A DNA stretch of 46,332 nt from Casimicrobiaceae bacterium (GCA_025056355.1 JANWWI010000014.1:1-46332); one strand, 5' to 3'; shown: positions 18,857-27,612, numbered from the stretch's first letter. Notes: generated by a model from the letters alone, not told the origin. Program-made: numbers and translations.

Positions 18857-20298
18857 CCGGCTGGGAGGTTGTCATCGGGCTTGAGACCCATGTCCAGCTC
18901 TCCACCGTCTCGAAGCTCTTCTCGGGTGCGGCGACGGCCTTTGGCGCCGCCCCCAACACGCAGGTCTCCTTCGTCGATGCCGCGTTGCCGGGCACGCTTC
19001 CGGTGATGAATCGCGGTGCGGTCGAGCGCGCGATTCGCTTCGGGCTCGCGATCGGTGCAACGATCCGGCGCCGCTCGGTGATGGCGCGCAAAAACTACTT
19101 CTACCCCGACCTGCCGAAGGGGTATCAGATTTCGCAATACGAAGAGCCGATCATCGAACACGGCCGGCTCACGATCGCGTTGCGCAACAGCGCAACCAAG
19201 ACCGTCCTGATCCAGCGCGCCCATCTCGAAGAGGACGCCGGCAAAAGCGTGCACGAAGGCCTCACGCAGGTGGAGGTCTCGGGGATTGATCTGAACCGCG
19301 CCGGCACGCCGCTGCTTGAAATCGTCACGGCGCCGTGTTTGCACTCAGCCGAGGAGGCGGTCGCTTACGCGCGTGCGCTGCACACCCTTGTGCGCTGGCT
19401 CGACATTTCGGATGGCAACATGCAAGAGGGCTCTTTCCGCTGCGATGTCAATGTCTCGGTGCGGCGCGTCGGCGAGAAGCGGCTCGGCACACGGCGTGAA
19501 ATCAAAAACCTGAACAGCTTCCGCTTTATCGAGCAGGCCATCGAAGCCGAGGTGGCCTGGCAGATTGCCGAACTTGAAGAAGGCCGTTCGATCGAGCAAG
19601 CCACCGTCCTCTTCGATCCCGAGGCCGGCGAAACCCGGGCCATGCGCTCGAAGGAAGATGCGATGGACTATCGCTACTTTCCGGATCCGGATTTGCCGCC
19701 GCTCGTGATTACCGAGCAAGAGATCGAGGCCATTCGCGCGCAACTGCCCGAGCTGCCCGAGGCCAAGCGTGAGCGCTACCGGAGCGCGTATGCGCTTTCG
19801 GCCGACGATGCGACGCAGCTCGTGCAGGATCGAGCCACGGCGGAGTATTTCGAGGCGACGGTTGCGGCCGGAGCAGCGCCCAAGGCGGCTGCCAACTGGA
19901 TCCTCGGTGAAGTGGCCGCCGCGCTCAATCGCGAGGAGAAAACGATCGAAGCGGCGCCGGTTTCGCCTGCGCAGCTGGCCGGGCTCATCGCACGCATTCA
20001 AGACGGCACGATCAGCCACAAGATCGCCAAGACCGTCTTCGATGCGCTCTGGCAAGGCGAGGCGGCCAGTGCCGATGCGGTGATCGAAGCGCGCGGTCTC
20101 CAGCAGATCACCGACCGCGGAGCGCTTGAGGCGGTGATCGATCAAGTGCTTGCCAAAAGTGCGGCCCAGATTGCCGATTACCGCGCCGGCAAGGAAAAGG
20201 CGCTCATGTCGATTGTCGGGCAGGTCATGAAGGCCACCCAGGGCAAGGCCAATCCGCAGCAGGTGCAGGAGATCCTGCGCCGGAAGTTGAGCGCTTGA
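18853..20298 (+). CDS. gatB: Asp-tRNA(Asn)/Glu-tRNA(Gln) amidotransferase subunit B
   Basis: GatB phosphorylates the misacylated tRNA and transfers ammonia to it. The 481-residue product starts with [13 protein letters not shown], carries the family signature for the cradle domain ([19 protein letters not shown] and the [11 protein letters not shown] segment), an [13 protein letters not shown] segment, and ends with the YqeY-like tail helical domain ([17 protein letters not shown]). Length and start are typical. Presence of GatCAB suggests that this organism makes Asn-tRNA or Gln-tRNA at least partly by the indirect route. Confidence 0.97.
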   Translation: MTGWEVVIGLETHVQLSTVSKLFSGAATAFGAAPNTQVSFVDAALPGTLPVMNRGAVERAIRFGLAIGATIRRRSVMARKNYFYPDLPKGYQISQYEEPIIEHGRLTIALRNSATKTVLIQRAHLEEDAGKSVHEGLTQVEVSGIDLNRAGTPLLEIVTAPCLHSAEEAVAYARALHTLVRWLDISDGNMQEGSFRCDVNVSVRRVGEKRLGTRREIKNLNSFRFIEQAIEAEVAWQIAELEEGRSIEQATVLFDPEAGETRAMRSKEDAMDYRYFPDPDLPPLVITEQEIEAIRAQLPELPEAKRERYRSAYALSADDATQLVQDRATAEYFEATVAAGAAPKAAANWILGEVAAALNREEKTIEAAPVSPAQLAGLIARIQDGTISHKIAKTVFDALWQGEAASADAVIEARGLQQITDRGALEAVIDQVLAKSAAQIADYRAGKEKALMSIVGQVMKATQGKANPQQVQEILRRKLSA

Positions 20299-20334
20299 GG
20301 CGACGTGCAAACCCCTGCTTCGCCGAGGCCGCGC

Positions 20335-21588
20335 ATGAGCAGGACCGCCTTGGGCTTCTGGCGTGCGCAGGTGCCGTCGGTGGCCTTTGCGTTTGCTGCG
20401 CTTTTGGCCTCCGCTTGCGTGTCGGCGGATACCGAAGCCGCTGGCGAAGTCCTTGCCGCCGCATCGGTCGATACGGTTGCGCCCGAGGCCCGCGCGCAGG
20501 CTATGTCGGCCCCTCGCCGCGCGGATGAATGGCTCGATGCCGCGCTCGATCAGGTGGAGGCCGCGCTTCGTGCCTCGGGTCTGGTGCGAGGGCTCGCCCT
20601 GGTCACTGAACGCCGCCCCGGAGCGCCGCCGCGTGCGTTGCTCGAACTGGCGACCCCGCCGCTGCTAGCCGACCGACTGTTGTTCGCACCGAGCTACAGC
20701 AGCCGAAGCGGATTGCGCTGGGTGATCGAACACGAGCTCGGTGTGGCGGGGGCGCAGGCGGCCAACCGAGTTGCCTGGACCCGTGATGGCCTCCAATGGG
20801 CGGGCAGTGTTCGAGCGCCGCTTGCGGCTTGGGGTAGCGAAGCGCTCGGCCGTGGGCTTTTGCAGAGGCAGCGTTTGACGGGGCTTGTCATCGAGCGGCG
20901 CGAGCTGGAAGCAGGGCTCGAATGGCCACGCCACGAGGGGCAGGAGCGTTGCGCGCTGACGTTGGAGGCGCTCGAGGCGAGGGTTGCGCCACCGCATGAA
21001 GAGCGCTCAGGCCGCGCGCTTTTACTCGAATGGGCGTGGCAGCGGCGCGCTCGTCTGGGGAGGCTCGATTTCGACCCGGTTTCCACCCGTGCCCTTGAGT
21101 TGGCACTCGGTGTGACCCAGGAGCCGGAGCAGATCGTGTTTTCGCGGCTCTCGGTGCGGGCAAGCGAGCGCTTTGAGCTGCCCGGAGCTTGGGGCAGCCT
21201 CCACACCCGGCTCGAAACCGGCGCCATTCTGGCCTCCCGCCGCACTCGCTTGCCGGAGGCCGTGGGCTTTCGCGCCGGCGGCGAGGGTTCGGTGCGCGGC
21301 TACGGCAGCGATCGCATCGCCGTCGAGCAGGCGGGTTTTGCGACCGCGGGACGCTATAAGGTCGCAGCCAGTGCCGAATGGCGCTACCCCTTCGCGCCGC
21401 GGCTGGCCGGCACGGTTTTTCTCGATGCCGGTGCGGTGGCCGATCGGGTGCGTGCGCTCAAGCCGGCCGTCGGCGTCGGCGTGGGGCTCATGTGGCACTC
21501 CCGGCTTGGGCCCCTCACGGCCTATCTGGCCTGGGGCGAGCGCGAGAAACGCCTGCGCGGCGGAGTCTCGATCGGCCTTCGCGATTAG
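20335..21588 (+). CDS. Omp85-superfamily (BamA/TamA-like) outer-membrane barrel protein, short N-terminus
   Basis: The C-terminal part has the Omp85 barrel signature: FRAGGEGSVRGYGSDR, then EWRYPF, FLDAGAVAD and GVGVGLMWHSRLGPL, as in TamA. TamA and BamA insert other barrel proteins into the outer membrane. This 417-residue protein is much shorter than TamA (about 580) and leaves only about 60-100 residues between the signal peptide (cleavage near ACVSA, residue 31) and the first likely strands, so it has at most one POTRA domain. A lipobox-like ASAC also occurs in the signal region. I chose the ATG that gives the best signal peptide; a GTG at 20305 is possible. Its role is unknown. Confidence 0.72.
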   Translation: MSRTALGFWRAQVPSVAFAFAALLASACVSADTEAAGEVLAAASVDTVAPEARAQAMSAPRRADEWLDAALDQVEAALRASGLVRGLALVTERRPGAPPRALLELATPPLLADRLLFAPSYSSRSGLRWVIEHELGVAGAQAANRVAWTRDGLQWAGSVRAPLAAWGSEALGRGLLQRQRLTGLVIERRELEAGLEWPRHEGQERCALTLEALEARVAPPHEERSGRALLLEWAWQRRARLGRLDFDPVSTRALELALGVTQEPEQIVFSRLSVRASERFELPGAWGSLHTRLETGAILASRRTRLPEAVGFRAGGEGSVRGYGSDRIAVEQAGFATAGRYKVAASAEWRYPFAPRLAGTVFLDAGAVADRVRALKPAVGVGVGLMWHSRLGPLTAYLAWGEREKRLRGGVSIGLRD

Positions 21589-21640
21589 CGGTTCCATGGC
21601 TTGACGCTGCGGGGGGATCTCGGTCGACTCGCGGTCACGC

Positions 21641-21698
21641 GAGGGTTGTGCGATTCGGGTCTAACCCTCAGGACAAAGGGTTCGGTGTAGCCGATACT
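21641..21698 (+). promoter_or_regulatory. Candidate promoter and repeated half-sites upstream of the TRAP transporter operon
   Basis: Three copies of the half-site (A/G)AGGGTT occur in alternating orientation: GAGGGTT at 21641-21647, AACCCTC at 21663-21669 and AGGGTT at 21677-21682. The latter two form the inverted repeat AACCCT-N8-AGGGTT. It overlaps a weak sigma70-like pair, AGGACA (21670-21675) and GATACT (21693-21698), spaced 17 bases. This looks like an operator-promoter overlap, about 95 bases before dctP, but it is unproven. Confidence 0.35.
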
Positions 21699-21790
21699 GA
21701 GCAGAGGCAATGAGTGCGAAGCGCTCATTCATCCTCGTCGCCTTTGCCTTGAGTCGGGGCGTTTTGACCAACACGCTAAGGAGGTTCTCG

Positions 21791-22909
21791 ATGACACAAC
21801 CGAAAGTCCAACCCGCACGCCGTCGCTTTCTGAAGCGAGCATCTGCCACGGCCGCAGCCGGTACCGTGCTGGCTGCCCCGATGATCGCGGTCGCGCAGAC
21901 GATCAATTTCCGTTTTCAGAGCACCTGGCCGGCCAAGGACATTTTTCACGAGTTCGCGAACGACTTCGCCAAAAAGGTCAATGACATGGCTGGCGGGCGA
22001 CTCAAGATCGAGGTGCTGCCGGCCGGGTCGGTCGTGCCCGCGTTCCAGTTGCTCGAAGCGGTGTCTAAAGGCACCCTAGACGGCGGGCATGGTGTGGTGG
22101 CGTACCACTACGGCAAAAACTCGGCGCTTGCGTTGTGGGGCTCAGGTCCAAGCTTTGGGATGGATCCGAACATGGTCCTCGCCTGGCATTACTACGGCGG
22201 CGGCAAGGCGCTATTGGAGGAGATCTACAAAAGCCTCAACATGGACGTCGTTTCCTTCCTCTACGGCCCTATGCCAACACAGCCGTTCGGTTGGTTCAAG
22301 AAGCCGATTGCGAAGGTGGAAGACCTCAAAGGCATCAAATTCCGCACGGTCGGACTGGCGGTGGACATGTACACCGAGATGGGCGCAGCCGTAAATCCCC
22401 TGCCAGCTGCCGAAATCGTCCCTGCGCTCGATCGGGGACTGATCGACGGTGCAGAGTTCAACAACGCGTCCTCGGATCGTATCTTGGGCTTTGCCGACGT
22501 GGTCAAGAACTGCATGCTGCAGAGCTTCCACCAGAGTGGCGAGCAATTTGAAGTTCTGTTCAACCGCAGCAAATACAACGCGCTGCCGGCTGAGCTCAAG
22601 GCGATCATCGATTACGCCGTGCAGGCGGCGAGTGCCGACATGAGTTGGAAGGCGATGCATCGCAACTCGCAGGACTACATCGAGCTCAAGAAGGCCGGCG
22701 TACGTTTCTACAAGACTCCCGATGCAATCTTGCGAGCGCAGTTATCCGTCTGGGACAAGATCATCGCCAAGAAGAGCGCTGAAAATCCGATGTTCAAGAA
22801 GGTGCTTGACAGTCAGCGCGAATTCGCCGAACGAGTCGGGGCCTGGCACAACGACTACACCGTCGACTTCAAGATGGCCTGGAACCATTACTTCCGCCGG
22901 CGCAGTTGA
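21791..22909 (+). CDS. TRAP transporter substrate-binding protein, DctP family (twin-arginine signal)
   Basis: This 372-residue periplasmic protein captures a small organic anion and hands it to the DctQM permease. The start follows a strong ribosome binding site (AAGGAGG), and the N-terminus has a Tat-type signal (RRRFLKRASATAAA, cleavage near AVAQ). The body matches the DctP group linked to mannitol/chloroaromatic or 2-oxo acid transporters: WPAKDIFHEFANDFAKKV, the KGIKFRTVGLAVDMY segment with the ligand-carboxylate arginine, and LDRGLIDGAEFNN. The ligand cannot be told from sequence alone. The permease genes follow. Confidence 0.93.
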   Translation: MTQPKVQPARRRFLKRASATAAAGTVLAAPMIAVAQTINFRFQSTWPAKDIFHEFANDFAKKVNDMAGGRLKIEVLPAGSVVPAFQLLEAVSKGTLDGGHGVVAYHYGKNSALALWGSGPSFGMDPNMVLAWHYYGGGKALLEEIYKSLNMDVVSFLYGPMPTQPFGWFKKPIAKVEDLKGIKFRTVGLAVDMYTEMGAAVNPLPAAEIVPALDRGLIDGAEFNNASSDRILGFADVVKNCMLQSFHQSGEQFEVLFNRSKYNALPAELKAIIDYAVQAASADMSWKAMHRNSQDYIELKKAGVRFYKTPDAILRAQLSVWDKIIAKKSAENPMFKKVLDSQREFAERVGAWHNDYTVDFKMAWNHYFRRRS

Positions 22910-22988
22910 AAATCGGATCGGCCTGCCGCTGACCGATCGCCGAGCGCTCCCAGGGGCTGAGTCCCCCGGGGGCAAACGGGGCGATGAA

Positions 22989-23014
22989 CGGCTGCGGCCT
23001 CCGCGCTGCAGCCG
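22989..23014 (+). other. Stem-loop in the dctP-dctQ intergenic spacer
   Basis: CGGCTGCGGC pairs with GCGCTGCAGCCG-side bases to form a stem of about ten pairs (seven perfect outer pairs CGGCTGC/GCAGCCG, then a G-U and two G-C pairs) with a short loop. No U-run follows, so it is not a standard terminator. It lies 79 bases after the dctP stop codon. Such hairpins between a binding-protein gene and its permease genes often stabilise the upstream mRNA; that role is inferred. Confidence 0.5.
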
Positions 23015-23048
23015 TCGCTGACCCACCTCTTCCATCAGGAGCTCTGCC

Positions 23049-23621
23049 ATGCAAGCGCTTTTTTTGCGCGTCGATCGTCTGTCCACGTGGTTCGGTCACG
23101 TGTTTGCCTGGCTCATCGTCGTTCTCACGGGCATGATCTGCTATGAGGTGTTTTCGCGCTATGTCCTCAACAAGCCGCACGACTGGGCACTCAACGCGCA
23201 CATCATGCTGTACGGCACGCTGTTCATGATGGCCGGCGCATATACGCTTGCCAAAGGGGGTCATGTCCGCGGCGATATCCTGTACCGGGCGCTCTCGCCG
23301 CGCACTCAGGCAGTGATCGACCTGCTGCTCTACCTGGTGTTCTTTCTGCCCGGCGTGATCGCATTGACCTGGGCCGGATGGATCTATTTCGGCGAATCTT
23401 TCGCGATCCGCGAGAAGACGTTTTCGGCCACACCCTTGCCGCTTTACCCGTTCAAGCTGGTAATTCCCGTCGCAGGGGCCTTGCTGCTGCTTCAGGGGCT
23501 CGTCGAGATTGCGCGCTGCATCCTCTGCTTGCGTGATGGAGCCTGGCCATCGCGAGAAGCGGATGTCGAAGAGGTCGACGTCGACCGGCTCAAGGCGCGT
23601 GTCCGTGGCCGGGGGGCATGA
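23049..23621 (+). CDS. TRAP transporter small permease subunit (DctQ family)
   Basis: The 190-residue membrane protein has four hydrophobic segments (about 16-36, 54-74, 95-117, 138-158), the layout of DctQ subunits, which brace the large permease. Conserved family features include YEVFSRYVLNKPHDW after the first helix and the GAYTLAKGGHVRGDI segment. The C-terminal 25 residues are charged and cytoplasmic. It follows dctP after 139 bases with a CAGGAG ribosome binding site and ends three bases before dctM. Confidence 0.92.
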   Translation: MQALFLRVDRLSTWFGHVFAWLIVVLTGMICYEVFSRYVLNKPHDWALNAHIMLYGTLFMMAGAYTLAKGGHVRGDILYRALSPRTQAVIDLLLYLVFFLPGVIALTWAGWIYFGESFAIREKTFSATPLPLYPFKLVIPVAGALLLLQGLVEIARCILCLRDGAWPSREADVEEVDVDRLKARVRGRGA

Positions 23622-23624
23622 GGC

Positions 23625-25661
23625 ATGATCCGCCGTGAACTGCGCTTTGGCCTCGGTCTCATGGGGCTCGTTGTGGCCGCCGCATCGATCCTGATTTTGC
23701 GTACACCCGAGATGACCAGTGGCCACTACGGATTGCTGATGCTCGGGCTTGTGGTGGCTGCGATTCTGCTCGGTTTTCCCACGGCTTTCACGCTGATGGG
23801 TATGGGAATGATCTTTACCTTCTTGGCGTACTACTTGGGCGGGCAAGGCGCCACTAGCGCCATGCGGCAAACGCTCGACCTGATGGTTCAGCGCGCCTTC
23901 TCGGTGATGAGCAACGACGTGCTGATCTCCATACCGCTCTTTGTGTTCATGGGGTACTTGGTCGAGCGGGCCAATCTCATCGATCGGCTGTTTCGCAGCT
24001 TGCATCTGTCGCTGGCGTGGTTGCCGGGTTCACTGGCCGTGGCGAGCTTGTTTACCTGCGCGGTGTTTGCCACGGCGACCGGGATTGTCGGCGCGGTGGT
24101 GACCTTGATGGGGTTGCTGGCTTTGCCGCAAATGCTGCGTGCGGGCTACGACGTCAGGGTGGCCTCCGGTGCCATAACCGCCGGGGGATGTCTGGGCATT
24201 CTGATTCCGCCCTCGGTGCTACTGATTGTCTACGGCGCAACCGCCGGCGTCTCGGTGGTCCAGCTCTACGCGGGCGCATTTCTGCCTGGCCTGATGCTGG
24301 CAGGGCTCTACATCCTTTACGTGATCGTGCTTGCGCGCGTGCGGCCGCAACTGATGCCTCCGCTTTCCAAGGAGGAGCGTCAGGTGAGGCTGCCACCTTT
24401 GAGCGAGCGTCTCAAACAGAGCTTCTCCAACCGCGTTCTGCCTGCGCTCGTGCTCGCTCTGAAAGGTCGTCGCAACGAGCACTTGCCGATTGCCGCTCTG
24501 CTACGCGAGGCGGTGATTGCGTTAGTGCCGGCTGGGGTGTTTTGCTTTGCGGTTGCGCTTATTTGGCATTTCGAGACGCGCATCGTTGCCGCCGACGAAT
24601 CGTCCACGCCGTCCGAATTGATCGAGATCGGGCGCGATGAGCGGGGCGCCTCGGCTTCGGTTTCCAGCGGGCTAGCCGAACCGCCCGCAAGCAGTGGCAG
24701 TGAGGAACTGCGGGAGCCGCCCGGTAGTGATGCCGGTCGTGCGGCCACGGCCTCTGCCGTGTCCGCGAGCGTTGGTCAACTGGCTGAGCCGCCCGGGGCA
24801 GCCGCCACGGCTGGGTCGGCGTCGGCCCCCGTGTTGGGTAATGCGGCTGGCGCAGGCGCGTCTGCATCCACCGACGGCGGCCAAGAGGCCACGACGCTCG
24901 GTCGACGCGCGCCGAGTCTGGCCTGGTGGATTGGCTCGGCAGTGGGCCTCGTTGGCTTGATTGCGTTTTACGCCGTGTTTACCTTCGAGCGGCTCGAAAT
25001 TTTTCGCATGTTGCTTGCGAGCCTTTTTCCGCTGCTCATCCTGATTCTCGGCGTCCTGGGCTCGATCGTGTTCGGGCTGGCCACGCCAACCGAGGCCGCG
25101 GCTGTGGGGGCGTTCGGGGGTTTTTTGCTTGCTGCAGCATACCGGCAGCTCAACTTTGGGGTGCTCCGGGAATCGGCCTACTTGACGGCAAGAACCACTG
25201 CGATGGTGTGTTGGCTGTTCGTCGGAAGCGCCATATTCTCGGCGGCCTTTGCGTTGCTTGGCGGCCAGGAACTCGTCGAGCAGTGGGTCATGAGCCTGAA
25301 TCTGACGCCGACCCAATTCCTTATTCTCAGCCAGATCATCATCTTTTTGCTCGGCTGGCCGCTCGAATGGACGGAAATCATTGTCATCTTCATGCCGATC
25401 TTCGTGCCACTGCTCGACAACTTCGGCATCGACCCGCTGTTTTTCGGGCTGCTGGTCGCGTTGAACCTGCAGACCGCTTTCCTGAGTCCCCCGGTGGCGA
25501 TGAGCGCGTTCTATCTCAAGGGGGTGGCGCCCCCGAATGTCTCGCTGAACCAGATCTTTGCAGGCATGATCCCCTTCATGGGTATCCAGATCGTGGCCAT
25601 TGTGCTGCTCTACCTGTTTCCGCAGATCGGTCTCTGGCTGCCCAAACTGCTATACGGGTGA
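23625..25661 (+). CDS. TRAP transporter large permease subunit (DctM family) with a long central insertion
   Basis: DctM forms the sodium-coupled transport channel. The N-terminal half (residues 1-240: GFPTAFTLMG, IPLFVFMGYLVERA, SGAITAGGCLGILIPPSV) and the C-terminal half (460-678: FGLATPTEAAAVGAFGGF, LGWPLEWTEIIVIFMP, LSPPVAMSAFYLKG) are typical. Between them lie about 220 extra residues: a polar region, a membrane segment (about 296-313), a low-complexity Ala/Ser/Gly/Pro linker (322-430) with repeated EPP motifs, and another membrane segment (433-453). Usual DctM proteins have about 430 residues; this has 678. Its stop codon directly abuts the convergent hydrolase gene. Confidence 0.92.
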   Translation: MIRRELRFGLGLMGLVVAAASILILRTPEMTSGHYGLLMLGLVVAAILLGFPTAFTLMGMGMIFTFLAYYLGGQGATSAMRQTLDLMVQRAFSVMSNDVLISIPLFVFMGYLVERANLIDRLFRSLHLSLAWLPGSLAVASLFTCAVFATATGIVGAVVTLMGLLALPQMLRAGYDVRVASGAITAGGCLGILIPPSVLLIVYGATAGVSVVQLYAGAFLPGLMLAGLYILYVIVLARVRPQLMPPLSKEERQVRLPPLSERLKQSFSNRVLPALVLALKGRRNEHLPIAALLREAVIALVPAGVFCFAVALIWHFETRIVAADESSTPSELIEIGRDERGASASVSSGLAEPPASSGSEELREPPGSDAGRAATASAVSASVGQLAEPPGAAATAGSASAPVLGNAAGAGASASTDGGQEATTLGRRAPSLAWWIGSAVGLVGLIAFYAVFTFERLEIFRMLLASLFPLLILILGVLGSIVFGLATPTEAAAVGAFGGFLLAAAYRQLNFGVLRESAYLTARTTAMVCWLFVGSAIFSAAFALLGGQELVEQWVMSLNLTPTQFLILSQIIIFLLGWPLEWTEIIVIFMPIFVPLLDNFGIDPLFFGLLVALNLQTAFLSPPVAMSAFYLKGVAPPNVSLNQIFAGMIPFMGIQIVAIVLLYLFPQIGLWLPKLLYG

Positions 25662-26618
25662 TCAGCGCGGCGCCGAGGCCGCCGGGCGCGGCCAGACGGC
25701 CGACGGTGCCGCTTGAGCCAGCGGCGCAAGCCGTGCACGCACCTGCGCTTTCGCATCTTCGCGTGCGGCGGGGTCGGGGCCCACGGTCACACCGCGACCG
25801 GGGTTGACGCCGCCCGGTACATCGCGGCGCACGCGCAGAGGGCCTGTGGGCTGATCGAAACCGTGGTAGGCGCCAGGGTAGAGAACGATTTCGACCGGCT
25901 GGCCCTCGCTTTTGAGGGCCTTGACCCAGCGCTCGCACGGCTCGGCCGGGGTCCAGTCGTCGGCCGTGCCGATCAGAATCGTCAGCGGCGATGCAAGTTT
26001 TAGCCGTTGCCCGCGCTCAGCCGCCTGGGCGTAGGCACGACACCCCGGATAGAACGCGATGGCTCGGCGAAAGAGACCGAGCGCCCTCGGCTCACGGGTC
26101 AGGGTGGCAAGCACGGTGGAGCCGCCGTGGGAAAAGCCGATCAGCACGAGCCGATCCGGGTCGATGTCCGGCCGCGCACGAAGCGCCTCGGCGGTTGCAA
26201 GCACATCGGCCACCCGGTCGAGGGCGCTCACGCTGCGCTCGCCGCTTGGGATGGTGCAGACCTCGGTGAATCCACGCGGGGGAAAGGAAAGCGGAAAGAC
26301 CACCGCGAAGCCCTGTTCGAGCAACAGATCGCGCCACATGGCGTGCCGCGTGCTGAGCTGCCCCTCGCGCCCGAGGCCGCCGCAGCCATGCAGCACGATC
26401 GCCGCGGGATGGCGTCGCACGGAAGCTTCGCCGCCCGATTCCTGGGGTCGAAAAAAGAGCGCGGGCAGCGTGCCCTCGCCCAGGTGGGCTGCCCGGATGG
26501 CAAGGCGCATCTGCGTCCAGGTGGGCGCGGAGCCGAGCGCGCGGGCATCGCTGGCCGCTGCAAGTCCTCCGGCGCAGAAAAGCTCAAGCGCGATGAGCGC
26601 GCGGGCGAGCCGGCTCAT
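25662..26618 (-). CDS. Secreted dienelactone hydrolase-like alpha/beta hydrolase
   Basis: A 318-residue protein with an N-terminal signal-like segment (LARALIALELFCAGGLAAASDA) and an alpha/beta hydrolase fold. The oxyanion region VLHGCGGLG, the nucleophile elbow GFSHGGS, an acidic residue in LIGTADDWTPAEPC, and the histidine in PGAYHGFD form a plausible Ser-Asp-His triad. The domain order resembles dienelactone hydrolases, but these use Cys; here the nucleophile is Ser, so an esterase or peptidase-like role is as likely. The substrate is unknown. It overlaps the upstream thioesterase gene by four bases (ATGA). Confidence 0.8.
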   Translation of the reverse strand: MSRLARALIALELFCAGGLAAASDARALGSAPTWTQMRLAIRAAHLGEGTLPALFFRPQESGGEASVRRHPAAIVLHGCGGLGREGQLSTRHAMWRDLLLEQGFAVVFPLSFPPRGFTEVCTIPSGERSVSALDRVADVLATAEALRARPDIDPDRLVLIGFSHGGSTVLATLTREPRALGLFRRAIAFYPGCRAYAQAAERGQRLKLASPLTILIGTADDWTPAEPCERWVKALKSEGQPVEIVLYPGAYHGFDQPTGPLRVRRDVPGGVNPGRGVTVGPDPAAREDAKAQVRARLAPLAQAAPSAVWPRPAASAPR

Positions 26619-27019
26619 GCCAAAAGGCTGCCTTCATCGAGCGGCGGCAGTTCGCGCGGGCGGCCCGTGGTGTCGATGGCCACATAGGTGAGTACCGCTT
26701 CGGTGACCTTGACCACCTCGCGGCCCTGCTTGCGCTCCGAATACGCCTCGACCTCCACCGTGATCGAGCTGCGACCGGTTTTCACGATGCGTGCGAAAAA
26801 GCTCACCACATCGCCCACTTGCACCGGCTGCTTGAAAACGAACGAGGACACTGCGACCGTGGCGATGCGCCCCCGTGCGCGTCGGGCGGCGGGGACGCTG
26901 CCCGCAAGATCGACCTGCGCCATGAGCCAGCCGCCGAAGATATCGCCGTTGGCGTTGGCATCCGAAGGCATCGGGATCACGCGCAAGGCGAGCTCCCGAT
27001 CGGTGGGCAGCGTAATCAC
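26615..27019 (-). CDS. Acyl-CoA thioesterase, YciA-type hotdog fold
   Basis: The 134-residue protein has the single hotdog domain of YciA-like acyl-CoA hydrolases: MPSDANANGDIFGGWLMAQ with the catalytic aspartate in NGDIFGG, the FKQPVQVGDVVSFFARI strand region and SSITVEVEAYSE. These enzymes free fatty acids from a broad range of acyl-CoAs. It lies between the peroxiredoxin gene (23 bases upstream) and the hydrolase gene, which it overlaps; the three likely form one leftward transcript. Confidence 0.92.
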   Translation of the reverse strand: MITLPTDRELALRVIPMPSDANANGDIFGGWLMAQVDLAGSVPAARRARGRIATVAVSSFVFKQPVQVGDVVSFFARIVKTGRSSITVEVEAYSERKQGREVVKVTEAVLTYVAIDTTGRPRELPPLDEGSLLA

Positions 27020-27042
27020 AGGGGGAGGAAAGCGCGGTTTCT

Positions 27043-27552
27043 TCAGCCGAGCTGCTCGAGCATCGCCTCGGCAAAGGAGCAGTTGGCCGGGCCTACGCCC
27101 TCGATGTTGACGCGCTTGACAATGCCATCTTCAACGAGCAGCGAAAAGCGCTGGCAGCGCACGCCCATGCCCTTGTCGGTGAGGTCGAGCTCAAGGCCGA
27201 GCGCCTTGGTGTAGGCGCCTGAGCCGTCGCCGAGCATGCGGATCTTGTCGCCCACCCCGAGCGAGCGGCCCCAGGCCCCCATCACGAAGCCGTCGTTGAC
27301 CGCCATGCAGACGATCGTATCGACGCCCTTGGCCTTGAGCGCCTCGTAGTGCTTGAGATAGCCCGGCACGTGCGCCGCGGAGCAGGTCGGCGTGAAAGCG
27401 CCCGGCAGGCCGAAGATGACAACCTTCTTGCCCTTACAGAGGGCCTGGATGTCCACCGGCTGCGGCGGCAGCGGGCAGTTCTTCGTCTCGTCGTAGCCGA
27501 CCGACTCCATCAGCGTGCCGGCGGGTAGGGGGTCACCAACCTTGATCGTCAT
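27043..27552 (-). CDS. Peroxiredoxin, Prx5/AhpC-TSA type
   Basis: The 169-residue protein reduces hydroperoxides. The peroxidatic cysteine is C57 in PGAFTPTCS, the hallmark of the Prx5 group, and the partner arginine lies in VRCQRFSLL. Other cysteines (C26, C39, and in RCQRFS and NCSFAE) could act in resolution, but none is clearly the resolving one. The start follows a GAAAGGACAC ribosome-binding region. It is transcribed away from hisN across only 60 bases. Confidence 0.93.
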   Translation of the reverse strand: MTIKVGDPLPAGTLMESVGYDETKNCPLPPQPVDIQALCKGKKVVIFGLPGAFTPTCSAAHVPGYLKHYEALKAKGVDTIVCMAVNDGFVMGAWGRSLGVGDKIRMLGDGSGAYTKALGLELDLTDKGMGVRCQRFSLLVEDGIVKRVNIEGVGPANCSFAEAMLEQLG

Positions 27553-27612
27553 GGGGTGTGTCCTTTCAAGAGGGAGGAGAAAACGCGACGGGGTTGAGCA
27601 AAATTATCGGCC

